From assembly GCF_006714895.1 (NCBI RefSeq), contig NZ_VFME01000001.1:2914001-2978000 (forward strand): 64,000 bases of DNA, given 5' to 3'. The notes beneath the pieces were generated by a model that saw nothing but the letters and a program-made list of their open reading frames with translations, did no database searches and was not told where the DNA came from. The stretch comes from Gramella sp. Hel_I_59 (GTDB lineage Bacteria > Bacteroidota > Bacteroidia > Flavobacteriales > Flavobacteriaceae). Position 1 is the first letter of the stretch; every line of letters starts with the position of its first letter. Of the stretch, positions 39,030 through 48,400 are shown piece after piece. A program made the position numbers and the translations under genes.

Positions 39030-40340
39030 TTAAAAGTCCAGTGTATAAATATCAGAATGGTCTGCCGGGATCACTTTTCGGTGTCGGCGTATATAAGCTT
39101 TCACACCGCCAATACTTTTATGAGTAGAATAAGGCATTAAAGCCAGCAAAGCCTCCATCTCTCCTTTTCCCTGAGATATCAGCGAATCATAGAGATCCAT
39201 GAGCGCCGTATGCCTTCCGGAGTATAGTCCGTATTCACGTCCAAAACCGAGCTTGTTTTTTATCTCCAGGAATCGCCTGGAGAAATGATCATACCTTGAC
39301 TGGAGGTTCGCGTTCCATGGAGCCGGTTGGTCCTTATTCGTAAAAAGGTAGTATTCTCCAGGATATTGTTCCAGGTTCATTTCCTCGATGATCGGTTTTA
39401 TTTTGGTAATGATCCTGCGAACGCTTAGCACTTCGGTTTTTGTCTGCACTTGGATTAGCCAGTTTTCCGTATTAAGATCTTTAACCCGAAGCCTGCAGTT
39501 TTCTCGTGGTCTCAGGAGCGGATATAAAATAAAGCTGAAGAAAGGAATCAAATATGGATCCGATCTCAGCATTTCCGCTTTGAGCAGCTTCAGCTCTTCG
39601 TGGGTGAAAGCCTTGTTATTCACCGGATCGGAATCCACGTCCGGAATATCTTTAATGAAATTTACCGGGATCAGTCGTTCATTCTTCATCGTAGTAAATA
39701 GAGAAGAGATGCTGCGCCGGTGATTATTTACGGAACTCCCGGAAACTTCCTGGCCAGTCTGCTCATTCACATATTCAAACCTGAGCCAATCCAGGAACTC
39801 GTAAAAATGATCGATAGAAAAGCGATCGGCTTTGACTCCGTAATAGCCGTTATTCTTTGCCCATTCCAGAAACCGGTTCTTGTGAAATTCATATCCCTTA
39901 AGCGTGGTTGGGCTCTTCCCAGCCTTCACTTTAATTTTGTAAGCATAATCCAACGCCTCTCCCAGGATCAAGGATCCATCTCTCTTGCCAGGCTTCACTC
40001 TTTTTCGCTCTTCCTTATCAGGAATCCAATTGCGTTCCAGAGCACGGGTAAGAATTGCAACCAGGTGGTTCCCGGCTATCCTTCTTTCTTTTGCAGTCTT
40101 AAGTCGGTTTATCTTTTTAGTGAAGGAGAATTTGCGATCGAGCGGACCATTGGCATCTGTTCTCCAGTAAAATGAGACATACCAACGGTTCCCAGGAGCA
40201 ACGGACGGCTTTCCGTTTTTCCGGGGAATAAAGAGTTTAGGCTGCGAATATCTCTTTACTGCCATGGATATTTCTAAAGAAATGACCTGATTTGCAGGTA
40301 CGTTTCTAGGTACGTTTATGTCTTTTTTATCTTTTTTCAT
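39030..40340 (-). CDS. Tyrosine-recombinase integrase
   Basis: 436 residues: an N-terminal arm (MAVKRYSQPKLFIPRKNGKP), a SAM-like core-binding domain (about 130-235) and a catalytic domain. Catalytic residues seen: Arg in LLRPRENCRLR, a Lys in QTKTEVLSV, YSGRHTALMDL (Arg of the HxxR box, with its first His replaced by Tyr) and a late Tyr in GGVKAYIRRHR. The replacement occurs in some Bacteroidetes integrases. The gene starts 61 nt from the 3' end of tRNA-Leu. Start at 40340 includes two direct repeats; an alternative ATG at 40265 would give MAVKRYSQ. Confidence 0.85.
   Translation of the reverse strand: MKKDKKDINVPRNVPANQVISLEISMAVKRYSQPKLFIPRKNGKPSVAPGNRWYVSFYWRTDANGPLDRKFSFTKKINRLKTAKERRIAGNHLVAILTRALERNWIPDKEERKRVKPGKRDGSLILGEALDYAYKIKVKAGKSPTTLKGYEFHKNRFLEWAKNNGYYGVKADRFSIDHFYEFLDWLRFEYVNEQTGQEVSGSSVNNHRRSISSLFTTMKNERLIPVNFIKDIPDVDSDPVNNKAFTHEELKLLKAEMLRSDPYLIPFFSFILYPLLRPRENCRLRVKDLNTENWLIQVQTKTEVLSVRRIITKIKPIIEEMNLEQYPGEYYLFTNKDQPAPWNANLQSRYDHFSRRFLEIKNKLGFGREYGLYSGRHTALMDLYDSLISQGKGEMEALLALMPYSTHKSIGGVKAYIRRHRKVIPADHSDIYTLDF
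40296..40317 (+). repeat. Direct repeats AGGTACGTTT inside the integrase start
   Basis: AGGTACGTTT occurs at 40296-40305 and 40308-40317, 12 bp apart, within the first codons of the integrase. They could be arm-type recombinase or Xis sites. If so, the real start may be the internal ATG at 40265. Evidence is the repeat alone. Confidence 0.35.
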
Positions 40341-40440
40341 GATCGAAAAGACGCTTCTAAAAACACGAAAACCCCTGTATTTGCAGGGGTTTCGCTAAAG
40401 TACTCGAGACGGGACTTGAACCCGTACGACCTAATGGTCA
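40341..40440. other. Candidate right attachment site (attR)
   Basis: The integrase starts next to the 3' end of tRNA-Leu, the usual target of tyrosine recombinases. The core is expected in the T-arm/acceptor part of the tRNA (about 40401-40440). The matching left copy is not in the window: I find no second tRNA-Leu 3' end in the first kilobase. Confidence 0.4.
40368..40393. terminator. Terminator of tRNA transcript
   Basis: ACCCCTG (40371-40377) pairs with CAGGGGT (40384-40390), flanked by AAA and TTT. On the minus strand it follows the tRNA-Leu gene and ends the tRNA-Gly/tRNA-Leu transcript. Confidence 0.6.
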
Positions 40441-40484
40441 TTGGATTTTAAGTCCAACGTGTCTACCAATTCCACCACCCGAGC
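40401..40484 (-). tRNA. tRNA-Leu (anticodon UAA)
   Basis: 84 nt on the minus strand. GCTCGGGTGG at the 5' end, acceptor stem pairing with CTCGAGT, anticodon loop CTTAAAA between TTGGA and TCCAA, long variable arm, T-arm GGGTTCAAGTCCC. It is the probable phage integration target. Confidence 0.95.
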
Positions 40485-40499
40485 TTAAAATTATTAAAG

Positions 40500-40572
40500 A
40501 GCGAAAAACGGGATTCGAACCCGCGACCTCCACCTTGGCAAGGTGGCGCTCTACCAACTGAGCTATTTTCGC
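40500..40572 (-). tRNA. tRNA-Gly (anticodon GCC)
   Basis: 73 nt on the minus strand. Acceptor GCGAAAA/TTTTCGC, anticodon loop TTGCCAA in a CCACC/GGTGG stem, T-arm GCGGGTTCGAATCCCGT. 15 nt upstream of tRNA-Leu and co-oriented with it. Confidence 0.95.
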
Positions 40573-40806
40573 GATTTTAAAGAACACAACGCCAATTATC
40601 ATAGCGTTTAATGCGGAGGCAAATTTAAAACAAATCTTATAACAGCAAAGAATTATTTAAGAAAAAAAGCTGACTCCAAACCGATTCTTTCCAGCCCGGA
40701 CGCTTATCTCTTCATTATCAGTAATTAGGAATTAAGCAACTTTCAATTAATATGTAGAACATAACAATAATAAAGTGCGATACAAAAACAACAAACCATG
40801 AAAATC

Positions 40807-43413
40807 TTATTGCTTACTCAGCATCCTTTTGATCTCATTCAGCTTCATGAGGGCTTCTACCGGCGTTAAAGTATCTATATCGATTGCCAATAGCTCTTGC
40901 TTCAAATCTTCCAGTAACGGATCATCCAGATTAAAAAAACTAAGTTGCATCTCCTCTTCCGCAGAACTTTTCATTACCGCCCCAGAATCTTCCATCGAGT
41001 GGGAAGCCTCCAGTTTTGCAAGAATTTTGTTCGCTCGATGTAAAACCATTTGCGGCATCCCCGCCATTTTAGCTACATGTATCCCGAAACTATGTTCACT
41101 ACCTCCTGGCACCAGCTTCCGAAGAAACAACACATTATCCTTCAATTCCTTGACCGAAACATTATAATTCCTAATCCTTTTAAAGGTTTCACACATTTCA
41201 TTCAGTTCATGGTAATGTGTAGCAAACAATGTTTTTGGACGGGCCGGATGTTCGTGCAAATATTCACTTATCGCCCAGGCGATACTAATCCCGTCATAGG
41301 TACTGGTTCCTCTTCCAATCTCATCAAGCAGCACAAGACTTCTTTCAGAAATATTATTTAGAATACTCGCAGTTTCATTCATTTCTACCATAAAAGTAGA
41401 TTCTCCCATCGAAATATTATCGCTCGCTCCTACCCGGGTAAAGATTTTATCCACCAGGCCAATTTCCGCAGCTTTCGCTGGCACAAAACTTCCCATTTGA
41501 GCCATAAGTACGATTAACGAAGTTTGTCGCAATATGGCCGATTTACCACTCATATTTGGCCCGGTAATCATGATGATCTGCTGGTCCTCTCGGTCAAGAT
41601 TAACATTGTTAGTCACGTAAACTTCTCCAGATGGTAATTGTTTCTCGATCACCGGGTGCCTTCCTTCTTCAATCGCCAGTGCATGACTATCGGTGATAGA
41701 CGGACGCGAATAATTTTCCAGTTTAGCCAGTTGAGCAAACGAAGCGAGACAATCCAGTCTTGCGATCAACTTTGCATTTCGCTGTACTGGATCAATATAT
41801 TCAGCCATCCAGGAAATCAGTTTTGAGAATAATTCCTGTTCAAGTTGCTGGATCTTCTCCTCTGCTCCCAGAATCTTAGACTCGTATTCCTTGAGCTCTT
41901 CTGTAATATAACGTTCAGCGTTTACAAGGGTTTGCTTTCTGTTCCAGGTTTCCGGAACCTTGTCTTTATGTGAATTTCTAACCTCGATATAATAACCGTA
42001 CACATTGTTCTTCCCGATCTTTAAGGACGTAATGCCTGTTTCCTGGCTTTCACGTTTGATCATATTATCGAGATAATCCTTTCCAGTAAAAGCTATGGCC
42101 CGCAAGTCATCTAATTCTGAAGAAAAACCTTTCGCGATCACATTTCCTTTCTGAACATTGACCGGTGCTTCTTCCGTGATACTTTCAGAAATCTTGCTAC
42201 GCAACAGATCGCAGCTATTCAAAGTATCTCCAATAACCCTGATCGCTTCATTATCGCATTCCAGAGCGAGTTCTTTAATTGGAATGATGGCATTGAGCGA
42301 ATGTCGTAGCTGGTTCACTTCACGCGGACTGATCTTCTGAGTAGCAACCTTGGAAATTAGACGTTCCAAATCGCTCATTTCTCTTAATTGCTCCTGAATT
42401 CTTTCTAAGCTTTCTGGATTCTTCAGCAGAAAATCTACTACTTCCAATCGTTGCTCTATAAGATTCGCATCTTTAAGCGGTAGTGCCAGCCAGCGTTTTA
42501 AAAGTCGGCCACCCATTGGTGAGATCGTTTTATCGATCACATCAAGCAAGGTCACAGCATTTGCCGCATTAGAATGATATAATTCCAGGTTCCTGATGGT
42601 AAACCTGTCCATCCATACGTATTGCTCTTCCGCGATCCGGTTTAAAGAAACAATATGCTGAAGGCGATGATGCCTGGTTTCACCAAGATAATAGAGAACG
42701 GCTCCAGAAGCAACGATTCCCTCCTCAAGATGGTCTACACCAAAACCTTTTAGCGATTTTGTTCCGAAGTGATCGTTGAGAGTTTCATGAGCATAGTCAC
42801 TTTTAAAGATCCAGTCATCGAGAAAGAAACAATGATGATCCTTGCCAAAAGCCGATGTAAAATCCTTTTTATACTTCTTCTGAATAAGAATTTCACTAGG
42901 TGAAAAGTTCTGAAGTAGTTTATCTATATATTCCTGATTTCCCTGTGCGCATAAAAATTCACCCGTAGAAATATCCAGAAAAGAAATTCCCAGGTTTTTC
43001 TTTCCGAAGTGAACGGCACAAAGAAAATTATTTGATTTACTGCTTAAGATATCGTCGTTAAATGCAACCCCTGGAGTAACCAGTTCGGTCACGCCTCTTT
43101 TAACGATCGTTTTAGTCATTTTCGGGTCCTCTAACTGATCGCAAATGGCAACTCGCTGACCTGCTCTGACTAATTTTGGCAGATAGGTATTGAGTGAATG
43201 ATGAGGAAATCCTGCCAGCTCCGTACGCTCCCCACCGTTATTACGATTGGTAAGTACGATATTGAGAATACGCGCAGCCTTTACCGCATCTTCTCCAAAA
43301 GTTTCATAAAAATCCCCAACCCTGAAAAGCAGCATGGCGTCAGGATATTTCAGCTTAATGCTATTGTACTGTTTCATTAAAGGGGTCACCTTCTGCGATT
43401 TTTTCTCTGCCAA
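40807..43413 (-). CDS. mutS: DNA mismatch repair protein MutS
   Basis: 868 residues, full length. Mismatch-recognition motif FYE at residues 35-37, near the usual place. Walker [16 protein letters not shown]-box [14 protein letters not shown], and signature [10 protein letters not shown] are intact, so the protein is expected to recognise mismatches and coordinate repair with MutL. It is the first core gene beside the prophage. Integration at tRNA-Leu leaves it undisturbed. Confidence 0.97.
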   Translation of the reverse strand: MAEKKSQKVTPLMKQYNSIKLKYPDAMLLFRVGDFYETFGEDAVKAARILNIVLTNRNNGGERTELAGFPHHSLNTYLPKLVRAGQRVAICDQLEDPKMTKTIVKRGVTELVTPGVAFNDDILSSKSNNFLCAVHFGKKNLGISFLDISTGEFLCAQGNQEYIDKLLQNFSPSEILIQKKYKKDFTSAFGKDHHCFFLDDWIFKSDYAHETLNDHFGTKSLKGFGVDHLEEGIVASGAVLYYLGETRHHRLQHIVSLNRIAEEQYVWMDRFTIRNLELYHSNAANAVTLLDVIDKTISPMGGRLLKRWLALPLKDANLIEQRLEVVDFLLKNPESLERIQEQLREMSDLERLISKVATQKISPREVNQLRHSLNAIIPIKELALECDNEAIRVIGDTLNSCDLLRSKISESITEEAPVNVQKGNVIAKGFSSELDDLRAIAFTGKDYLDNMIKRESQETGITSLKIGKNNVYGYYIEVRNSHKDKVPETWNRKQTLVNAERYITEELKEYESKILGAEEKIQQLEQELFSKLISWMAEYIDPVQRNAKLIARLDCLASFAQLAKLENYSRPSITDSHALAIEEGRHPVIEKQLPSGEVYVTNNVNLDREDQQIIMITGPNMSGKSAILRQTSLIVLMAQMGSFVPAKAAEIGLVDKIFTRVGASDNISMGESTFMVEMNETASILNNISERSLVLLDEIGRGTSTYDGISIAWAISEYLHEHPARPKTLFATHYHELNEMCETFKRIRNYNVSVKELKDNVLFLRKLVPGGSEHSFGIHVAKMAGMPQMVLHRANKILAKLEASHSMEDSGAVMKSSAEEEMQLSFFNLDDPLLEDLKQELLAIDIDTLTPVEALMKLNEIKRMLSKQ

Positions 43414-43468
43414 TTTTGCGGGATTTTATGGAATGCTAATGTAAAGATTCAGGACTTTGCCCGAAAAT

Positions 43469-43894
43469 TTAATCTAAAATTTCGACAAGAAGTGTTATGA
43501 TAAATAGTACCGACCATAAAATAGTTCTGCCCCAGTTCCTGGAGACTAGATTCCCGGTGATTTGATCGCAACTTTCAGATGGTTTGATCGCATTGTGTAA
43601 AGGCACAAAAATAAGAAAGGTAAGCAACCATAAAGCTAGTATGAATAGTATGCTCGTAATCTCGTAAACACCCTGTTGTAGGAACAATTGCGAACTAGCA
43701 ACGATCAATTGCAAGATCATTAAAGGTCCCACGATTACCCCAATTCTTCCGGTGTATTTTTTATGCCAGTCACCAAGTTCATTCTGCCCGTAATGACAAA
43801 GCCCGGGATAAATGACCAGTTGCACGATCCAGATTAGAACCATAAGTCCGAAATCAAGTAAAAGTCTGATCGTATGTAATTCCATCGAATCCAT
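43469..43894 (-). CDS. Integral membrane protein, four TM helices, 141 aa
   Basis: Hydrophobic helices at about residues 8-28, 50-70, 80-100 and 120-140 with VLIWIVQLVIYPGLCHY in the first. Function unknown; a short conserved flavobacterial membrane family. 5 nt downstream of the ABC exporter gene, so it belongs to the same transcript. Confidence 0.7.
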   Translation of the reverse strand: MDSMELHTIRLLLDFGLMVLIWIVQLVIYPGLCHYGQNELGDWHKKYTGRIGVIVGPLMILQLIVASSQLFLQQGVYEITSILFILALWLLTFLIFVPLHNAIKPSESCDQITGNLVSRNWGRTILWSVLFIITLLVEILD

Positions 43895-43899
43895 ATATA

Positions 43900-45732
43900 T
43901 TATTGATAACCCGCAGCCTGCAAATTGAACAACTCGGCGTATAATTTATCATTCGCCATCAACTCCTGGTGAGTTCCAATTTCATCTACCTGTCCGTCCT
44001 TAAGAACCATAATTCTGTCTGCAATACGTACGGTACTAAATCTATGCGAAATGATCACCGCCGTTTTCCCCTGAGTTAATTGAATAAAGCGCTGAAATGC
44101 TTCGGTTTCTGCACGGGCATCGAGAGCCGAGGTTGGTTCGTCAAGGATCAGCACTTCTGCATCTTTCATATAAGCCCGGGCGATCGCTATCTTTTGCCAC
44201 TGACCTCCAGAAAGATCCTTCCCGTTCTTAAACCTTTTCCCTAGCTGCTGCGCATAGCCAAGCGGTAATTCTGAAACTACTTCCTGCGCCAGACTTTTCT
44301 GAGCAGCACTATCTATTCGGGATTGATTGCCTATTTCTCCAATTTCACCCATGGCAATATTTTCACGTAGCGTCAATTCAAATTTCACAAAATCCTGAAA
44401 GATCACGCCAAAATACTGCTGATACGCCGCCTGGTTATATCTTTGAATTGGAACATGATCAAGTAAGATCTCCCCTTCCGTAGGTTCGTAAAATTGTAGA
44501 AGCAATTTAATCAAGGTTGTTTTACCAGCTCCGTTCTCACCAACAAAGGCCAGTTTTTCTCCAGCTCTTAAGTGAAAATTGATATTTCTAACCACCCATT
44601 TTTCAGACTTTGGATATTTAAAACCAACATTTTTAAACTCGAAACCATGTTTGATCTCTTTTGGTAACTCAAGCTTTTCATCTGAATTTTCATTGCTGAA
44701 GGACAGATCCAGAAATTCGAAATAATCCTGAAGATAAAGAGCACTCTCGGTAATTTGAGTAAAGCGGGTGAAGAAACCCTGCAATTTAGATCGTAATCTA
44801 TTGAAGGATCCAGATAAGAATGTCAGGTCACCAATACTGAAGATCCCGGCAACGGTTCTAAAGATGATAAATACGTAAGCACCATAATAGGCTCCTGTTC
44901 CAACAATATTAAAAACTGAGCCCCAACCAGCTCTTTGTTTCGCCAGGCTTTTACTCTGTTTATAATATTTGGCTGATAGATTCTGAAATCTTCCCGCAAG
45001 GTAATTTGAGAGTCCGAACAACTTCACCTCTTTTGCAGTGACATCACTCGCACCCGCATAACGTAAGTAATCAAGTTCCCGTCTTTCCTGAGTCCAGCTT
45101 CGGGCCAGAGAATAGCTTGTTCCGCTAAACTTGATCTCGTTAATGATGGTAGGAATAATCGAAACGATTAAAAGAATGATTAGCCAAGGCTCGAAAGCAA
45201 CAACCCCGGCAAGTAAAGATATAATCACGATGACATCCTCTCCCTGGGTCAAAATATTAGACATCAATCCTACTCTTCCCGTAGTTTGCTGCCGCGCTCT
45301 TTCCAGTTTATCGTAAAATTCAGAATCTTCAAGTTGATCAAGATTAAGTTCTGAAGTCTTTTTTATTATTCTGACAGATGTATCTATGGAGTATTGGTCA
45401 CCCAGAAGCGCATCACTTAAACTAATCCCACGACTTAACAGATCTGAAAGTATAGCCAGTCCAAACTCTGCAGCCACCAGTATCCATAATCTATCCAGGT
45501 CTTTTACTTCATTCCCAATCTGCAGAATTACTTCATCAATGATCAATTTTCCCAGCAAAAGCATGATCACCGGTAACACCGCATTTAAAACCCGACCAAA
45601 AATATTCGCATAAAAAAGTGACGGATTCACTTTCCTTATTTCTTTAAAAAATCTGGGAACGAACTTAAGGGAAGCAAAACTCTCTCTAAAATTGATTTTA
45701 TTAGCTTCTAATGTCTTTTTTCTTCTTGGCAA
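43900..45732 (-). CDS. ABC transporter, fused permease and ATPase
   Basis: 610 residues: six predicted TM helices in the N-terminal about 320 residues and an ATPase domain after about 365. Walker A GENGAGKTTLIKLLL, signature LSGGQWQKIAIARA, Walker B VLILDEPTSALDA and H-loop ISHRF are present. The half-transporter architecture indicates a homodimeric exporter of the MsbA/lipid or peptide type. Substrate unknown. Confidence 0.9.
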   Translation of the reverse strand: MPRRKKTLEANKINFRESFASLKFVPRFFKEIRKVNPSLFYANIFGRVLNAVLPVIMLLLGKLIIDEVILQIGNEVKDLDRLWILVAAEFGLAILSDLLSRGISLSDALLGDQYSIDTSVRIIKKTSELNLDQLEDSEFYDKLERARQQTTGRVGLMSNILTQGEDVIVIISLLAGVVAFEPWLIILLIVSIIPTIINEIKFSGTSYSLARSWTQERRELDYLRYAGASDVTAKEVKLFGLSNYLAGRFQNLSAKYYKQSKSLAKQRAGWGSVFNIVGTGAYYGAYVFIIFRTVAGIFSIGDLTFLSGSFNRLRSKLQGFFTRFTQITESALYLQDYFEFLDLSFSNENSDEKLELPKEIKHGFEFKNVGFKYPKSEKWVVRNINFHLRAGEKLAFVGENGAGKTTLIKLLLQFYEPTEGEILLDHVPIQRYNQAAYQQYFGVIFQDFVKFELTLRENIAMGEIGEIGNQSRIDSAAQKSLAQEVVSELPLGYAQQLGKRFKNGKDLSGGQWQKIAIARAYMKDAEVLILDEPTSALDARAETEAFQRFIQLTQGKTAVIISHRFSTVRIADRIMVLKDGQVDEIGTHQELMANDKLYAELFNLQAAGYQ

Positions 45733-45867
45733 ATTCTAATTTTTGGATGCCTTGCAATTTAAGCGAAAGCGATAAAAAATGAGCTGCTTAGGTCGTAATT
45801 ACAACTTAATCCTAACATTTGTACAAGCTGCGAAACTGGATACCCCTATTTGCTTCTGAAGATTTGC

Positions 45868-45875
45868 TATTTTTG
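45868..45875 (+). promoter_or_regulatory. -7 box TATTTTTG upstream of the TrmH gene
   Basis: Matches TAnnTTTG. The ATG at 45881 lies 5 nt beyond the box, so the mRNA is likely near-leaderless, the same geometry as the phage elements. It diverges from the ABC exporter gene. Confidence 0.55.
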
Positions 45876-45880
45876 CCGGC

Positions 45881-46417
45881 ATGGCAAACAGGAAACTTAA
45901 AAATGCGGAACTGGACCGGAAAACGGTTTCAGAATTTAAAGAAGCAACCAAGACTCCAATTATCATCATTCTGGACAATATTAGAAGTCTGAATAATATT
46001 GGATCGGTTTTTAGAACTGCCGATGCGTTTTTGATCGAAAAGATTTATTTATGCGGAATTACCGCTAGACCGCCCCACAAGGATATTCAGAAAACTGCTC
46101 TGGGTGCCACGGAGACTGTCGCATGGGAACATGTGGAAAATACTCTTGAACTTGTCACAAAACTTCAGCAGGAAGGAAAAAAAGTCTACGCCATAGAACA
46201 AGCCGAAAATGCTGTAATGCTGGATAAATTTGAACCTTTAAAGGATCATACTTCCGCAGTAATATTCGGGAATGAAGTGAAAGGTGTACAACAGTTAGTA
46301 GTAACTGCCAGTGATGCGGTTATCGAAATACCTCAGCTGGGAAGCAAACATTCTCTGAACATTTCAGTAAGCACAGGGGTTGTAGTATGGGATCTTTTTT
46401 CGAAATTACGGCGATAA
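45881..46417 (+). CDS. RNA methyltransferase, TrmH/SpoU family
   Basis: 178 residues, a SpoU-type catalytic domain with the three motifs: NNIGSVFRTADAF (motif 1), VIFGNEVKGV (motif 2) and IPQLGSKHSLNISVSTGVV (motif 3). It lacks the extra N-terminal domain of larger TrmH proteins. Expected to 2'-O-methylate a tRNA or rRNA; the exact target is not decided by the sequence. Confidence 0.85.
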   Translation: MANRKLKNAELDRKTVSEFKEATKTPIIIILDNIRSLNNIGSVFRTADAFLIEKIYLCGITARPPHKDIQKTALGATETVAWEHVENTLELVTKLQQEGKKVYAIEQAENAVMLDKFEPLKDHTSAVIFGNEVKGVQQLVVTASDAVIEIPQLGSKHSLNISVSTGVVVWDLFSKLRR

Positions 46418-46418
46418 A

Positions 46419-47555
46419 CTAGTTTACAGCTTTATCGATTTCGGCTAGAAGCTTCAAGTAATCCTGACGGTTCGCCACGAAATCCAGGTCTGAAATATCG
46501 ATGATCTGCACCTTCATATTACTTTGAGACTTGATAAAATTCAGATAACTCTTATTGATCTCAATCAAATACTCCGGTTGAATATTCTGCTCATAATCTC
46601 TGCCTCTTTTCTTAATATTCTGAAGCAATCTGTCTGTATTTTGATACAAATAGATATAAAGTTCCGGCTTTACCAGCTCCTTATACATTAGATGGAATAA
46701 CTTGTGATAAAGCGAATATTCATCTTCATGAAGCGTAATTCTTGCAAAAATTAGTGACTTAAACACATCATAATCTGAAATGATAAAGTCCTTAAATAAA
46801 TCGTACTGTGCCAGGTCATCTGAGAGTTGCTGATACCTGTCTGCCAGGAAAGACATTTCCAATGAAAATGCATAGCGATCCTTATCCTCGTAAAATTTTG
46901 GTAAAAATGGGTTGTCCTTAAAGCGTTCGAGGATCAGTTTTGCATTAAAATCTTCGGAAACCATCGTGGAAAAACTGGTTTTACCGGCACCAATATTTCC
47001 TTCTACAGCGATATAGTTACAACCAGGAAAATTATACTTAATACCCGGAATATCTAATTTCTCTGAAACCTTATTGATTTCTGAAGTATCATTGGTATCT
47101 GCCAGTAGATCGCGATAAGATTTTTTAAGAAGCGGATGCATTTCCTTTGCCGCAATATCCTGAAGCGGCAGTAAAACGAATTTTCTATCTGGAATTCCGG
47201 GATGCGGGATCTGCAAGTTTTCGACCTGAATGATCTCATCTCCAAAAATTAGAAGATCCAGATCAATTACCCGGTTTTGATAGACACCGGAATTATTTCT
47301 CTCTCGGCCCAGCTCATTTTCTATTGCCTGTAAACTTTTTAAAATTTGCTGTGGATCCAGTCTTGTTTCGATCTTCGTACAGGCATTGAAAAATGAATTT
47401 CCTTCGAATCCCCAGGCCGGAGTTTCGTAAATACCAGAAACCTCCCGAACCCATCCAATATTTTCATGAATTTGATCAAGTGCAGTTTGCAAATAACCTA
47501 GACGGTCGCCAAGGTTACTACCTAAGGCCAATAGTACTGTTTTAGGGGAATTCAA
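46419..47555 (-). CDS. folK: FolK-deoxynucleoside kinase fusion protein
   Basis: 378 residues. Residues about 1-155 are HPPK (2-amino-4-hydroxy-6-hydroxymethyldihydropteridine diphosphokinase): LALGSNLGDRLGYLQTA, NSFFNACTKIET, GVYQNRVIDLDLLIFGDE and PHPGIPDRKFVLLPL. Residues about 180-378 are a deoxynucleoside kinase: P-loop VEGNIGAGKTSF, DRY-like LADRYQQL and ERxKxRGRDYEQ-type lid (KKRGRDYEQNI). It links folate synthesis with nucleoside salvage, as found in Bacteroidetes. The stop lies 2 nt from the convergent TrmH stop. Confidence 0.9.
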   Translation of the reverse strand: MNSPKTVLLALGSNLGDRLGYLQTALDQIHENIGWVREVSGIYETPAWGFEGNSFFNACTKIETRLDPQQILKSLQAIENELGRERNNSGVYQNRVIDLDLLIFGDEIIQVENLQIPHPGIPDRKFVLLPLQDIAAKEMHPLLKKSYRDLLADTNDTSEINKVSEKLDIPGIKYNFPGCNYIAVEGNIGAGKTSFSTMVSEDFNAKLILERFKDNPFLPKFYEDKDRYAFSLEMSFLADRYQQLSDDLAQYDLFKDFIISDYDVFKSLIFARITLHEDEYSLYHKLFHLMYKELVKPELYIYLYQNTDRLLQNIKKRGRDYEQNIQPEYLIEINKSYLNFIKSQSNMKVQIIDISDLDFVANRQDYLKLLAEIDKAVN

Positions 47556-47631
47556 AACGGATTAAGAAAATTTTAATAGGTAGCATCAAATAATTTCACA
47601 GCAAATTAAGCAAAACAAAAGCACATACTCT

Positions 47632-47639
47632 TAATTTTG
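47632..47639 (+). promoter_or_regulatory. -7 box TAATTTTG upstream of the transporter
   Basis: Matches TAnnTTTG. The TTG start of the transporter is 22 nt downstream. Confidence 0.5.
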
Positions 47640-47661
47640 CAGCAAGACTTAATAAAAAAAT

Positions 47662-48375
47662 TTGAGTAAACTTTCCCGGAAAAAGAAGCACAGGGCTTTA
47701 CAAATTTATATGATCCTGAGCGCGTTGTTCATTGCCTCTCTGGTGGTATCCAACCTGATCTTTCAGAAGTTTTTTTACTGGGATTTCTTCGGAATTTACA
47801 CTTTTGAGATTTCCGTAGGAATTTTACCATATCCAATCACTTTTTTGATCACCGATATTATTAGCGAGATCTATGGAAAAAAGAAGGCCAACCAGGTAGT
47901 AACTACTGGAATCTTTGCCTCGGTTTTTTCCTTATTAATTATTTATATCGCAGATTATGTTCCTGCAACCAGCTGGTCTCCCATCGACAACGAAATTTTC
48001 GGAAGGGTCTTTGGAGCCACAGCCATTGCGGTTTTTGCCAGTATGGTCGCCTATTTGCTGGCTCAGTATGTGGACATTCAGCTATTTCATTTCTGGAAGA
48101 AACTTACCCGCGGGAAGCATCTCTGGCTAAGAAACAATTTTTCTACTTTCCTTTCCCAGTTCGTAGACACATTCTCGGTCCTATTCTTGCTCTGTACTTT
48201 CAATAAAATTTCATGGGAACTTTTTGGCGGACTTTTATTGAGCGGATTTCTTTTTAAAGTTTTAATCGCTGCGATAGACACACCATTTTTGTATGCTGCT
48301 GTTTTCGCCTTCAGAAAATATTTTAAGCTGAAGCCTGCGGAAGAATTACAATTTGATCAACCTACTCTCGAATAG
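47662..48375 (+). CDS. Queuosine precursor transporter (YhhQ/VUT family)
   Basis: 237 residues, six or seven TM helices. Family marks: YPITFLITDIISEIYGKKKA, which follows a VSNLIFQK start, and FLSQFVDTFSVLFLLCTF near the C-terminus. YhhQ-type proteins import queuosine precursors such as preQ0/preQ1. Start TTG at 47662 chosen for length and the promoter. A later ATG would cut the first TM helix. Confidence 0.85.
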   Translation: MSKLSRKKKHRALQIYMILSALFIASLVVSNLIFQKFFYWDFFGIYTFEISVGILPYPITFLITDIISEIYGKKKANQVVTTGIFASVFSLLIIYIADYVPATSWSPIDNEIFGRVFGATAIAVFASMVAYLLAQYVDIQLFHFWKKLTRGKHLWLRNNFSTFLSQFVDTFSVLFLLCTFNKISWELFGGLLLSGFLFKVLIAAIDTPFLYAAVFAFRKYFKLKPAEELQFDQPTLE

Positions 48376-48400
48376 CATAGCTATTCTAAAACATAGAATT

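Noticed and set aside
1..40400. Mu-like transposable phage
   Set aside because: No transposase A/B genes; integration by a tyrosine recombinase next to a tRNA.
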